The translations under genes were made by a program, and so were the position numbers. A DNA stretch of 64,000 nt. It comes from Ochrobactrum chromiisoli. GTDB taxonomy: Bacteria > Pseudomonadota > Alphaproteobacteria > Rhizobiales > Rhizobiaceae. Shown here one piece after another: positions 54,634 through 63,783 of this stretch. Every line of letters begins with the position of its first letter. Position 1 is the stretch's first letter. The stretch covers positions 124,001-188,000 of the forward strand of contig NZ_JAPHAV010000005.1 of NCBI RefSeq assembly GCF_026241335.1, written 5' to 3'. The notes under the pieces were generated by a model. That model saw only the letters and a program-made list of their open reading frames with translations. It was not told where the DNA came from and did not search any database.

Positions 54634-55546
54634 ATGCGCAGAGATATCGGTTCGATAATGCATGGATATGATTGGTGCCAATGCCACAGCATCCGCCAAT
54701 AATGCCTGCACCGTTCTTGACCCAGCGCGTTGCCCATGCCCCATAGGCATCGGGATCAAGGTCTGCGCGAATTTCGGTCACTTTTGCGTTGGCTTCTTCA
54801 TCGCCCTGCTGGGACGGAAATGCGTTGGCATAAACACCCACTGGAATATCCTTGCCCAACGCATCAAAGACCTGTTTTGCCGCGATGATTGCTGCATCCA
54901 TCACTTCAGGCATCGCACAGTTGAAAAGAAGGGCTTCTGCACCCAGTTCGGCTGCAAGCCTTGCTCCATCGGCAACCGATTCACCAGAACGAAGCTGCGC
55001 TTCTGTCATGGCATCGGGCGCGATATCATCCCGCAATGTATAGGAAATCCAGAATGGCTTTCCTGTCGCGCGGATCGCTTCATGGGCGGCTTTCACTTCG
55101 ATGAGGCTGCTTTGGGTTTCTGCAAGCCAGAGGTCAACGGATGGGGACAGCCCATCCACCAGCACATTGAGCAGTTCTCCCGCACGCGCAGGATCGAAAA
55201 GCTCTGGCTGATAAGATCCAAAAACCGGCGGCAATGAACCGGCTACTTTCACATCGCGGCTGGCTGCATTGGCCGCGTCGCGTGCGATTGTGCCGGAGAG
55301 GGCAGCGAGTGCGTGGCCTTGTGCTGCGAAACGGTCTTCACCAATGTGAAAAGGCACGACTGCATAACTGTTGGTGGTGATGACATCTGCACCAGCGGCG
55401 ATATAGTCATCATGCACCTGACGAACAAACTGCGGCGCTTCCATGAGAGCGAGCGCCGACCATTCCGGCTGGCGGAAAGGCGCACCAACGCGCTCCAATT
55501 CGCGGCCCATGCCCCCGTCGAGAATGATTGTCTTCTTGCTCATCAT
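54632..55546 (-). CDS. Homocysteine S-methyltransferase family protein
   Basis: 304 residues. The zinc ligands of this family are visible as FNCAMPEV (one Cys) and the C-terminal GGCCGIG (two Cys); the N-terminus has ILDGGMGRELERVGAPF. Members transfer methyl from S-methylmethionine, betaines or other donors to homocysteine. The start overlaps the ATPase gene stop by four bases, so it is the last gene of the peptide-type ABC operon. A methylated amino-acid derivative is therefore a good guess for the imported compound. A second Met at codon 2 is an equal start. Confidence 0.88.
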   Translation of the reverse strand: MMSKKTIILDGGMGRELERVGAPFRQPEWSALALMEAPQFVRQVHDDYIAAGADVITTNSYAVVPFHIGEDRFAAQGHALAALSGTIARDAANAASRDVKVAGSLPPVFGSYQPELFDPARAGELLNVLVDGLSPSVDLWLAETQSSLIEVKAAHEAIRATGKPFWISYTLRDDIAPDAMTEAQLRSGESVADGARLAAELGAEALLFNCAMPEVMDAAIIAAKQVFDALGKDIPVGVYANAFPSQQGDEEANAKVTEIRADLDPDAYGAWATRWVKNGAGIIGGCCGIGTNHIHALSNRYLCA

Positions 55547-57180
55547 TTTATGTCCTTGTTGTTATTCATCGCGGCAACATCTGTTCGCTGGGCAATGATA
55601 CTATCCAGCCAGCCGGGCTTCATTTGCGGAACGGAGGCCAGAAGCTTTGCGGTGTAATCGTCATAGGGTGGGCTTAAGACGTCTGCCTTCAAGCCATAGC
55701 GCACCACGGATCCCTGATGCATGACGGCAATTTTGTCGGCAATGGCACGAACGATTGCGAGGTCATGTGTGACAAAAAGATAAGACGTGCCCGTCTCGCT
55801 TTGTATCCGACGCAGCAAGTCGAGAATGCCTTCCGCCACCAGTGGATCAAGTGCAGAGGTTGGTTCGTCGCACAAAAGCAACTTGGGGCGCGCGGCAAGG
55901 GCACGCGCGATACAAACCCGCTGCTTCTGACCGCCCGACAATTCTGCCGGATAGCGATCCAGAATAGTTCGTGGCAGCTCATTCAACTCAAGCAACTCAT
56001 GAACGGCGTTTCGACGTTCCTCACGTCCCATGCGGAAGTAAAACTGCAACGGCCTGCCGATAATATCGGCGATGGTACGACGCGGGTTGAGTGCGAGATC
56101 GGGCAACTGGCTGATCATCTGGATATTCCGCAGCGTTTCTTTCGACCGCTGATCCACGCTTGGCGGTAGCTGCGCCCCGTCGAAACGGATGTCTCCGCCG
56201 GAGGGCTGAAGAAGGCCGCTGACCACGCGTGCCAGCGTCGATTTGCCGGAGCCGGATTCACCCACGATAGCCAAGGTCTGACCTTCCGCGAGATCTATCG
56301 TAACCGCCTTGAGCACCGGTGTTGCCGGGTCGTAGGCGGCAGAAATATTGGCAATAGAGAGAAGGGGGGCGGATGTTTGGGGCTTCCCTTCTATTTCCTT
56401 CTGGCGAACAGCAACTAGCTGACGCGTGTAGTCTTCGCGCGGCGCATCGAAAATTGCGCGAACAGAGCCTGTTTCAACCATGCGTCCATGACGCAATACC
56501 ATAATGTCGTCGGCAATCTGGGCGACGACGGCCAGATCATGGGAGATATAAAGCGCTGCAGTGTGGGTTGTTTCAATCGCTCTCTTAATGGCAATCAGAA
56601 CTTCAATCTGTGTTGTGACATCAAGCGCAGTCGTTGGTTCATCAAAGATTACAAGATCAGGCCTGGCACAGAGCGCCATTGCCGTCATCGCACGTTGAAG
56701 CTGTCCGCCTGATACCTGATGCGGATAGCGTTCGCCAAAATGCTTCGGGTCGGGCAGACCAAGCAAGGTGAAAAGTTCGATTGCGCGGGCTTTGGCTTCC
56801 GTGCGCTTCATCAAACCATGCCAGACCGCGGCCTCGGTAACCTGATCAATCAGCTTGTGCGCTGGATTGAAAGCGGCAGCAGCGGATTGTGCGACATAGG
56901 CAATGCGGCAGCCACGCAGTTTCTGCGTATCTTTACGGGACAGGGAAAGAATGTTCTGCCCATCCAGCGTGATGGTTCCGCCCGTAATCTCAAGACCACC
57001 GCGCGCAAAGCCAAGAGCTGCAAGACCGATGGTCGATTTGCCGGCACCCGATTCCCCGATAAGCCCAAGCACCCGGCCTTTTTCCAGCGTCAGATCAACG
57101 CCATCAACGACAAGTGTTTCACCCGCGCTGATTTTCAGGCCATCAATTTTCAGCAGTGGGCTTGTGTCCTGATCAGCCAT
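55543..57180 (-). CDS. Dipeptide/nickel-type ABC importer, double ATP-binding protein
   Basis: 545 residues joining two OppD/OppF-like ABC domains. The first has GESGAGKST (Walker A), VSGGQLQRAM and VIFDEPTTALDV; the second has GESGSGKST, LSGGQKQRVCIARAL and LLLCDEPTSALDP. Such fused ATPases, as in GsiA, power importers for peptides and similar compounds. It overlaps the permease gene by eight bases and the methyltransferase gene by four. Confidence 0.93.
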   Translation of the reverse strand: MADQDTSPLLKIDGLKISAGETLVVDGVDLTLEKGRVLGLIGESGAGKSTIGLAALGFARGGLEITGGTITLDGQNILSLSRKDTQKLRGCRIAYVAQSAAAAFNPAHKLIDQVTEAAVWHGLMKRTEAKARAIELFTLLGLPDPKHFGERYPHQVSGGQLQRAMTAMALCARPDLVIFDEPTTALDVTTQIEVLIAIKRAIETTHTAALYISHDLAVVAQIADDIMVLRHGRMVETGSVRAIFDAPREDYTRQLVAVRQKEIEGKPQTSAPLLSIANISAAYDPATPVLKAVTIDLAEGQTLAIVGESGSGKSTLARVVSGLLQPSGGDIRFDGAQLPPSVDQRSKETLRNIQMISQLPDLALNPRRTIADIIGRPLQFYFRMGREERRNAVHELLELNELPRTILDRYPAELSGGQKQRVCIARALAARPKLLLCDEPTSALDPLVAEGILDLLRRIQSETGTSYLFVTHDLAIVRAIADKIAVMHQGSVVRYGLKADVLSPPYDDYTAKLLASVPQMKPGWLDSIIAQRTDVAAMNNNKDIK

Positions 57181-58009
57181 TGTTTTGCACGCCTTTCTTC
57201 AGGCTGGACGTGCGCTGCAAAATCCAGTCGACAACAAAATTGACGCTGATCGCAAGCAGAGCAATGGTTGCACCGGGAATAAGGGCCGCAAATACGCCGA
57301 ACATCAGCCCATCCTTGTTTTCCTTGACCAGACTGCCCCAGTCGGCAATCGGCGGCTGCACGCCAAGCCCCAGAAAAGACAAAGTGGAAAGAAACAGGAT
57401 CGAAAAAACGAAGCGCAGCCCAAACTCTGCCAACAAGGGTGACAATGCATTGGGCAGAACTTCATTGAAGATAATCCAGCGTTTGCTCTCCCCGCGCAGG
57501 CGTGCAATTTCGACGAAATCCAAAACCACAATATCAAGAGCGATAGCGCGGCTGACGCGGAAAACGCGGGTCGCTTCCAGCACCGCCATCACGGCTATCA
57601 GAATGAAGACGCTTTTGGGTAGAACGGCCAATACAACCAGCGCAAAAATAAGCGTGGGTATCGCCATGAGCAGGTCGTTGCCGCGCGACAGCAATTGGTC
57701 CGGCCATCCGCGCGCCAAGGCCGCAAGAAAGCCGAGCGGCACACCGATCAGAAAGGCAAGCATTGTCGCGGCTGCTGCAATCGATAATGTCAATCGGGTG
57801 CCCCAGATGAGACGGGACAGAAGATCGCGGCCGATATTGTCCGTTCCAAGCAGCGCCTCACGCGATGGTCCTTGCCAGACGGTACCGACCACTTCCGAGA
57901 TAGGATGGGGTGCGAGCCAGTTGGCGAAGATGGCGACGCATAGGAAGAAGGCGATGCCACCAAAGCCGATAGCAGCAAGCAACCGCGAACCTTGTCTGTG
58001 TTTTTTCAT
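57173..58009 (-). CDS. Dipeptide-type ABC importer, permease (DppC-like)
   Basis: 278 residues with about six membrane segments. The DppC family marks are LLGTDNIGRDLLSRLIWGTRLTLSI near residue 55-80 and the EAA loop EIARLRGESKRWIIFNEVLPNAL (in parts). It pairs with the DppB-like permease just upstream, with a four-base overlap at 58006-58009. Confidence 0.92.
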   Translation of the reverse strand: MKKHRQGSRLLAAIGFGGIAFFLCVAIFANWLAPHPISEVVGTVWQGPSREALLGTDNIGRDLLSRLIWGTRLTLSIAAAATMLAFLIGVPLGFLAALARGWPDQLLSRGNDLLMAIPTLIFALVVLAVLPKSVFILIAVMAVLEATRVFRVSRAIALDIVVLDFVEIARLRGESKRWIIFNEVLPNALSPLLAEFGLRFVFSILFLSTLSFLGLGVQPPIADWGSLVKENKDGLMFGVFAALIPGATIALLAISVNFVVDWILQRTSSLKKGVQNNG

Positions 58010-59049
58010 CGTGGATGCCTCAACCGTGGATTGGTCAGAATGACAATGACATCCGCAATGATATTGAGGCCGATATAGACAGCCGCGAAAATAAGACCAC
58101 AGGCCTGCACCACCGGTACATCACGCTTGGCGACATGATCGACCATATATTGGCCCATGCCCGGATAAACAAAGATCACTTCGACTACCACCACACCAAC
58201 AACGAGATAAGCCAGGTTGAGTGCGATCACATTGATGACAGGTGAAAGCGCATTGGGCAGGGCGTGTTTGAGAAGAATGCGCCAGCGTGGCAAGCCTTTG
58301 AGCTGGGCGGTTTCGATATAGGGTGATGACATCACGGCAAGCAGCGATGCACGTGTCATACGGACCATATGCCCGGTTACAGCAATCACCAGCGTCATAC
58401 AGGGTAGAGCAATTGCGGTCAGCCGCTGCCAACCGCTCATTGATGAGTTGACAAGGGCGCTTGATGGCAGAAGCCCGAGCGAAATCGCAAAATAGGCGAT
58501 TAATATATAGGCTACGAAAAATTCGGGCAGCGATATGGTGCCAAGCGTTGCCACAGCAATGCCGCGATCAATTGCAGTCCCCGCATAGAGAACTGAAACC
58601 ACCCCCAGCACCAAGGCGAGTGGAATAGCGAACAGGGCTGCCATCGCTGCCAGATAAAGCGTATTGGACAGACGCGGTCCTATGCTTTTCGCAATATTCT
58701 GCCTGTTGGAATAGCTGCGTCCAAGATCCCCTTGAACCGCATCGCCAAGCCATTCAGCATAGCGTTGGACAGCGGGTCTTTCCAGCCCCAGTTCCTTGCG
58801 GATATTTTCAACGGCCTGTGGGGTTGCCTGCTGCCCCAGCATTGCTGTTGCAACGTCGCCCGGCAAAATCTGCGTTCCGGCAAAGATAACGACGGAAATT
58901 GCCCACAAAAGCGCAATGCCAAGAAGGATGCGTCGGACAACCAAACCAAAAAGCGTGTTTTTACGCATAAATCCAATCGAATATCGCTGGCGTTTATCCG
59001 CTGCTGTCGTGATTACCGTTTGTGATTGGTGTGTTGGCACGTCTGTCAT
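58006..59049 (-). CDS. Dipeptide-type ABC importer, permease (DppB-like)
   Basis: 347 residues with about six membrane segments. The DppB marks are RRILLGIALLWAISVVIFAG, LPGDVATAMLGQQATPQAV and the EAA loop ETAQLKGLPRWRILLKHALPNAL (in parts). The N-terminal 27 residues before MRKNTLFGL are longer than in DppB, so a later start is possible. It lies 158 bases downstream of the binding-protein gene. Confidence 0.9.
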   Translation of the reverse strand: MTDVPTHQSQTVITTAADKRQRYSIGFMRKNTLFGLVVRRILLGIALLWAISVVIFAGTQILPGDVATAMLGQQATPQAVENIRKELGLERPAVQRYAEWLGDAVQGDLGRSYSNRQNIAKSIGPRLSNTLYLAAMAALFAIPLALVLGVVSVLYAGTAIDRGIAVATLGTISLPEFFVAYILIAYFAISLGLLPSSALVNSSMSGWQRLTAIALPCMTLVIAVTGHMVRMTRASLLAVMSSPYIETAQLKGLPRWRILLKHALPNALSPVINVIALNLAYLVVGVVVVEVIFVYPGMGQYMVDHVAKRDVPVVQACGLIFAAVYIGLNIIADVIVILTNPRLRHPR

Positions 59050-59207
59050 TGGCGGTCCAGGTCATAGGCGATCAGTGAAGGCGAGTGGTTGAAAGTCCGC
59101 CATGCAATCTTGCTGCATTATAAGGCGCCGATGGTGTTAGCCCTTCGACGCCTCTCTGCCAAGACTCTTATTCGGATTACTAAAAAGACGGTCGCTAACC
59201 CGTTACC

Positions 59208-60803
59208 TTATTCTTCAAGCCAAATTTTTTCGGCCAGTCGATAGCCGCTCATGTCACCACCACCGGGAACGGATACATAGCCCTTCACTTTGCCGCTGGC
59301 TGCTGCAAGATTGTCGGTGAACACAGGGATCAGCTCGCCACCATCGTCCACGATCAGCACTTGCATGTCGTGATAAATTTGTTTGCGCTTGGCTTCGTCA
59401 AGTTCAATACGGGATGCAGCAAGCAGTTTGTCGAATGTCTCATTGCTCCAGCCTGTTTCATTCCACGGAGCACCGCTTTGCAGCAGCATTGAAAGCATTG
59501 CATCGGCGGTTGGGCGCACCGACCAGTTGGATGCCACAAACGGCTTTTTCAGCCAGACTTCATCCCAATAGCCATCCGATGGTACGCGCTCGACATCAAT
59601 GGTAATGCCGGCTTTAGCCGCAGATGCCTGATAAAGCTGGGCTGCATCTGCCGAACCGGTAAAGCCGTTGTCTGAAACGCTAAGTGGGATAGAACCAGAG
59701 AAACCTGATTTTTTCAGATGGAACGCTGCTTTTTCAGGATCATAAGCGCGTTGCGGAATATCCTTTGCATACAAGGCGTTCCATGATGGGATCGGATGAT
59801 CGTTGCCGACCGCACCCGTTCCGACGAGCAGGCTTTTCTGCAGTTCTTCGCGGTCAATCGCATATTTGAGCGCAAGCCGCAGATCATTGTTTTTCAGAAG
59901 CTCGGAATCCGTGCGCATCGGAAAGCAATACATCGAATTTTCGGGCGTGCGTAAAATCTGAATGTCCGGACGCGCGCTCAGATGACTGACCATGCGTGGT
60001 TCGACCGCATTGATAATATGTGCCTGACCACTCATCAGCGCCGCCATACGTGCAGTCGTATCGTCCATTGCGATGGTTTCAACGGAATCGACATTTGCAC
60101 GGTCCGGGTGCCAGTAATTCGGATTGCGGCGCGTCAACGCGCGGATACCGGGCTGGAAATCTTCCAGAATAAATGCGCCAGTGCCAATGCCTTTATCGAA
60201 GTCTTCGCCATCCGGTCCGATGCCAAGGTGATAATCGACGAAAGCAGCCGGAAAATCGACATTGCCTGCATTCAGCGTGACGGTCACTTCATGCGTGTCC
60301 GAAGCAACAATATCGGTTACGGCGAGCAACACACCCTTGCCACCTGATTTGGTGTCGTCTCCCCGGTGATGATTGAGCGAATAAACCACGTCCTTTGCAG
60401 TGAGTTCTTTGCCGTTATGGAATGTCACACCTTTGCGAAGGCGGAATATCCACTTGCTGGCATCTGCATTTGCTGGTTCCCAGCTTTCCACCAAAGCGGC
60501 CGTAAGTTTTCCGTCGGGGCCAAGTTCCAGCAATGTGTTGAAGAGCTGGAAGCCGACAGTATACATATAGGCCATTGTGTAGGATGCGGGATCAAGATGA
60601 TCGGAACTTGATGCCGAATGCATGGCGATTACCAGATTGCCGCCCTTGCGCGGCTGCATGTCCTGCGCGCGCGCCTGTGAGGGCAACAGCAAACCCGTAG
60701 CGGTCATTCCCATACCGGTTGCGATAGCTGCACTGGCCGACATGCTGAGAAACTGGCGCCGCGAAGGCTGTAGAGAAATGATCGGGCTCTTCTGGTGAGA
60801 CAT
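59208..60803 (-). CDS. Dipeptide-type ABC importer, substrate-binding protein
   Basis: 531 residues of the SBP_bac_5 family. The signal has a canonical twin-arginine motif (SRRQFLSMSASAA) and a hydrophobic run ending near ARAQD. The mature part shows GGNLVIAMHSASSSDHLDPA, WIFRLRKGVTFHNGKELTAKDVVYSL and ALKYAIDREELQKSLLVGTG (in parts). It captures peptides or similar ligands in the periplasm. The start at 60803 gives MSHQKSP; 35 further in-frame codons upstream are unlikely. It heads the operon that ends with the methyltransferase. Confidence 0.92.
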   Translation of the reverse strand: MSHQKSPIISLQPSRRQFLSMSASAAIATGMGMTATGLLLPSQARAQDMQPRKGGNLVIAMHSASSSDHLDPASYTMAYMYTVGFQLFNTLLELGPDGKLTAALVESWEPANADASKWIFRLRKGVTFHNGKELTAKDVVYSLNHHRGDDTKSGGKGVLLAVTDIVASDTHEVTVTLNAGNVDFPAAFVDYHLGIGPDGEDFDKGIGTGAFILEDFQPGIRALTRRNPNYWHPDRANVDSVETIAMDDTTARMAALMSGQAHIINAVEPRMVSHLSARPDIQILRTPENSMYCFPMRTDSELLKNNDLRLALKYAIDREELQKSLLVGTGAVGNDHPIPSWNALYAKDIPQRAYDPEKAAFHLKKSGFSGSIPLSVSDNGFTGSADAAQLYQASAAKAGITIDVERVPSDGYWDEVWLKKPFVASNWSVRPTADAMLSMLLQSGAPWNETGWSNETFDKLLAASRIELDEAKRKQIYHDMQVLIVDDGGELIPVFTDNLAAASGKVKGYVSVPGGGDMSGYRLAEKIWLEE

Positions 60804-61231
60804 GCTTTGCACTTTGACGCTAGAGGTCTTCAATAGGGGTTTATAAGTCTTGTTAATCCCATTGGAGACAATCCTCAACAAGCAATAAATAAAATAATTG
60901 CACACCAAAAATAGAATAATATTCTAATGTCTTTGCGCGTCGTGAGGTTTCGTTAAGTTTCGCCTCGTAGGAGCCGTATCATGGCGAGCGCGTGCAACTT
61001 ATCGATTTGCTGCGCACAGTCGCCATTGAAGTACGAATAAAGCCGGGATTGATCTTGTGGCGTAACGTCAGGGCTTTATGGAGGGCTTGCTCTTCATTCT
61101 TCGGGCATTCAGGACTGATACGGCGCCCCAATGTCTTGAAAGTCACCGCACCTGTTGAAGCTGGAGATAGCTCGCAACGATCTGCTTACGCATATGCGGA
61201 TCCAAAGAGCATCGTATTGTTACGTTTATTA
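60804..61231. other. Intergenic region upstream of the peptide ABC operon
   Basis: The side near 60804 is AT-rich and should hold the operon promoter. Open frames on both strands between 60990 and 61240 have no binding site or recognisable content; a decayed gene cannot be excluded. Confidence 0.4.
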
Positions 61232-62389
61232 TCATAAAGGCTCTGCGATCCTGGTTACGTCACGGCCTGAAGATTTTGCATCGTAAAGAGCCTTATCGGC
61301 GCTATTCCATATGACATCAAATTCTGCACGTGTATTTACATGCCCACTGCAAATACCAATACTTATGGTAAACGGTACTGCCCGCCCACGATGTCTAAAT
61401 GGGTCTTCGGCAAGTTTTTTGCGCAACTCCTTGCATTGCTGCTCACTGGAAATCGATGACTGCCCGGGAGCTAAAATCATGAATTCTTCACCGCCGACCC
61501 TCGCCAGCAAATTATCGTTCGAAAATGTATCTTTTATAAGCTCTGCACAATGTTTTAAAGCAGCGTCACCGACGGCATGGCCATAAGTGTCGTTTATCCG
61601 CTTGAAGTAATCGATATCGATCATGATAACGGAAACCAGACCGGAATAAGTTTTTCCTGCGCCCGGATTGGCGACCGTCTCAATGCTCCATCTATTAAGA
61701 AGCCCAGTCAGGGGATCACGCAGCGCTATCTCACGCAGATTGTTCATGCTGCGCTCATAAGCGATCAACAGGGAAAAAGCGCCACTCGCGCCAATATGGA
61801 TTGCGGCAGCAATGAGATTGAGTTGCAAAAAAATATCGGCAGGCAACAACGATTCCATGGATGGTTCGAAGAACCAGCCCTGGAGTGCGCGCAAGAAGGA
61901 AGAAATTATGAGAACAGCATAGCTGGCGATCAACCCCCATTTCGATTTCAAAACTTCCCGTTCGGTGGCGATTGACCATATAATTGCGAGGATCTGTATC
62001 GATATGAGCAGATTTATGATGCCAAAAACTGTGCTGTTGCCCAGCAGCGGCCAGGATATGAAGGTGAAAATTGCAGCCAAAGGCAGCAGTGTCATCTTCA
62101 CCAATGAAGTCGAATGATGAAAAAACTCGCGGATGGCAATCCACCGAAAACAAAGACCAACAAACAGCAGTAAATTAGGAAAAAAAACATCAGCGGTACT
62201 TCCGCCAATTTCCTTTGAGAAGATGAAAAATGCAACAGCGAAAATAATATTCGATGTCACCATGTATAGCCAGTAATAACGGTCCCTCCTTTCAAGTCCC
62301 GCAAATGCGAAGGCAATCGCAAAAACCACAAGCCAAAGTGCATTGATTGTGAAGAGTGTCTGCTGATTTAATTCCATTATTGCAGACAT
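61232..62389 (-). CDS. Membrane-bound diguanylate cyclase
   Basis: About 385 residues. Seven or so hydrophobic segments in the first 220 residues form a membrane sensor region, followed by a GGDEF domain with RDPLTGLLNRWSIE, IDIDYFKRINDTYGHAVGD and an intact active site RVGGEEFMILAPG. It should synthesise cyclic di-GMP in response to an unknown signal. I use the ATG at 62389, with AGGA eight bases upstream; an in-frame start at 62413 would add eight residues. No EAL domain or partner gene is adjacent. Confidence 0.9.
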   Translation of the reverse strand: MSAIMELNQQTLFTINALWLVVFAIAFAFAGLERRDRYYWLYMVTSNIIFAVAFFIFSKEIGGSTADVFFPNLLLFVGLCFRWIAIREFFHHSTSLVKMTLLPLAAIFTFISWPLLGNSTVFGIINLLISIQILAIIWSIATEREVLKSKWGLIASYAVLIISSFLRALQGWFFEPSMESLLPADIFLQLNLIAAAIHIGASGAFSLLIAYERSMNNLREIALRDPLTGLLNRWSIETVANPGAGKTYSGLVSVIMIDIDYFKRINDTYGHAVGDAALKHCAELIKDTFSNDNLLARVGGEEFMILAPGQSSISSEQQCKELRKKLAEDPFRHRGRAVPFTISIGICSGHVNTRAEFDVIWNSADKALYDAKSSGRDVTRIAEPL

Positions 62390-62513
62390 TGTCTGTTCCT
62401 GAAGTTCATACATTTAAAGCGGTTGCGACGGCGCAATTCCAGATTATTCAGGCTCGAGCTTTCCGAGTCTACGATACAGCTCTGCCCAATTGCCAATGTT
62501 TGCCAAAGCTCTT

Positions 62514-62891
62514 CTAGAACATCGCCAAGGGTCCAGTTTCTCGTGAACGTTTGCGATCAGCCGTTCCGGCCCGCTCAACAGCGCATCGCGCAAGCACACG
62601 GCACGGGCCTATAACTGCAACAATATTCCCGACAAACTGAATCATTGGCCTCTGGGGATAGGATGCAAAGGTTTGACCGCGCCGAAAACCGACAATCCAC
62701 GTTTTAAGAGTGGTTAAAAACATGCGCGTTACCGTGGTTGTCTGAGCTCGGGGAACAGGAAGAAATGTATTTTCGAGGTTCACTGCTCCTTGAACATTCC
62801 AGGTTGCAAGAGATTTCCCTTCAGCCAAATCCGTAACGCTGGAGAGCAAAGAACTAGTTGGAACATTCATGTGCATTAAGTTGAAATCCAA
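62514..62891 (-). CDS. Possible hypothetical protein
   Basis: A 125-codon frame starting MDFNLMHMNVPTSS. The middle contains LAEGKSLATWNVQG and the C-terminal third is Arg-rich, more like read-through of non-coding DNA than a folded domain. No ribosome binding site is evident and I recognise no family. It is the longest frame in this gap, hence listed, but it may be a gene remnant or spurious. Confidence 0.2.
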   Translation of the reverse strand: MDFNLMHMNVPTSSLLSSVTDLAEGKSLATWNVQGAVNLENTFLPVPRAQTTTVTRMFLTTLKTWIVGFRRGQTFASYPQRPMIQFVGNIVAVIGPCRVLARCAVERAGTADRKRSRETGPLAMF

Positions 62892-63092
62892 TTTTCTAAG
62901 CGCATCAAATATTAGCAGATTTTTAAATATAGTGCAGTCTTTTTGATCAATTGCATTTTGGCTTATCTAATTGTTTCGAAAAGATAAAATCATCTTTTCA
63001 AAACAAATTTTCTTAAGAATCAATATAGAAACGTAATTTTATGCGACTCAACAAAAGAGTTAGACCGTTATGACCGGGGACCAAGTGATGCA

Positions 63093-63140
63093 AATCGGCG
63101 CAACGTTGTTGGCAAATGAATAGCGTTGCTTGCGCCGATT
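63093..63140. repeat. Long inverted repeat
   Basis: AATCGGCGCAA (63093-63103) is the exact reverse complement of TTGCGCCGATT (63130-63140). The 26-base centre contains a further CAACG/CGTTG pairing. No T-run follows, so it may be a structured RNA element, a protein site or a mobile-element end rather than a simple terminator. Confidence 0.55.
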
Positions 63141-63531
63141 GGATGTTTGTTCAACTGTTTCGTGTAAAATACGATTGATTTGACCTGGTCGCCCCTTCTT
63201 GAACAGCGGAGGTTAATTTTTTTCTTACTTCTCAAGGTATTAATCTGGATTTACACGTTGGAGCTCTATTCAGATATAGTTGACATCGCCGTCCTGCTCA
63301 CTTTCGATTATGTCGAGAATTTCACGACACGCATATAGAGGCTTCGGGCAAGACGCAATTCGCCCAAAATGCTAGATGCGATTAGCTGGATGCGCGCCAG
63401 TGGAATTCATGAGTGCGGTATCAGAACGCGCTGAAAACCACTGTGCCATGATCGGAAAGCCACTGAAGCGGACAGATGAAGAGACAACAGACGTTATCCT
63501 TGATGTGCCAATCTATTTAACAACTTGGCAC

Positions 63532-63783
63532 TCATTTCACTTGCAGGTCTGCCAGATTGTTCTCGACGGCGGCGATATTCAGTTCAAGCTCGGCGATCTG
63601 TCGAAGGATGTTTTTATTCGGCAGGTCGTCACACTCCGCAGCTTCTGTGAGAAGCTTTCGTTGCTCGGCCTGCAAAATGTCAGAAAGTCGTTTGAAACGC
63701 TTCACAAGCGATTGATCGTCTGATGAACTCAATGGATTTTCCTTTTTTATTTTCCCGACTACATCTGCAAGCCAATGCGACAT
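63532..63783 (-). CDS. Small helical protein of unknown function
   Basis: 83 residues from the ATG at 63783 (MSHWLADVVGKIKKENPLSS). The rest has heptad-like spacing of hydrophobics (SLVKRFKRLSDILQAEQRKL, then LRQIAELELNIAAVENNLADL), so it is likely a two-helix coiled coil in the cytoplasm. I recognise no family. The frame extends 34 codons upstream to 63885, but the composition changes there. The opposite-strand frame at 63376-63723 looks like its shadow. Confidence 0.55.
   Translation of the reverse strand: MSHWLADVVGKIKKENPLSSSDDQSLVKRFKRLSDILQAEQRKLLTEAAECDDLPNKNILRQIAELELNIAAVENNLADLQVK

Larger units (their letters stand above)
62390..63531. other. Gene-poor region at the right end
   Basis: No gene is well supported over 1.1 kb. 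A minus-strand open frame at 62514-62891 (125 codons) has no clear binding site or known domain. The part 62900-63060 is AT-rich. An 11-base-pair inverted repeat lies at 63093-63140. Confidence 0.4.

Noticed and set aside
63376..63723. 115-codon plus-strand frame at the right end
   Set aside because: It overlaps the minus-strand coiled-coil frame, whose periodicity is more protein-like, and has no clear binding site.
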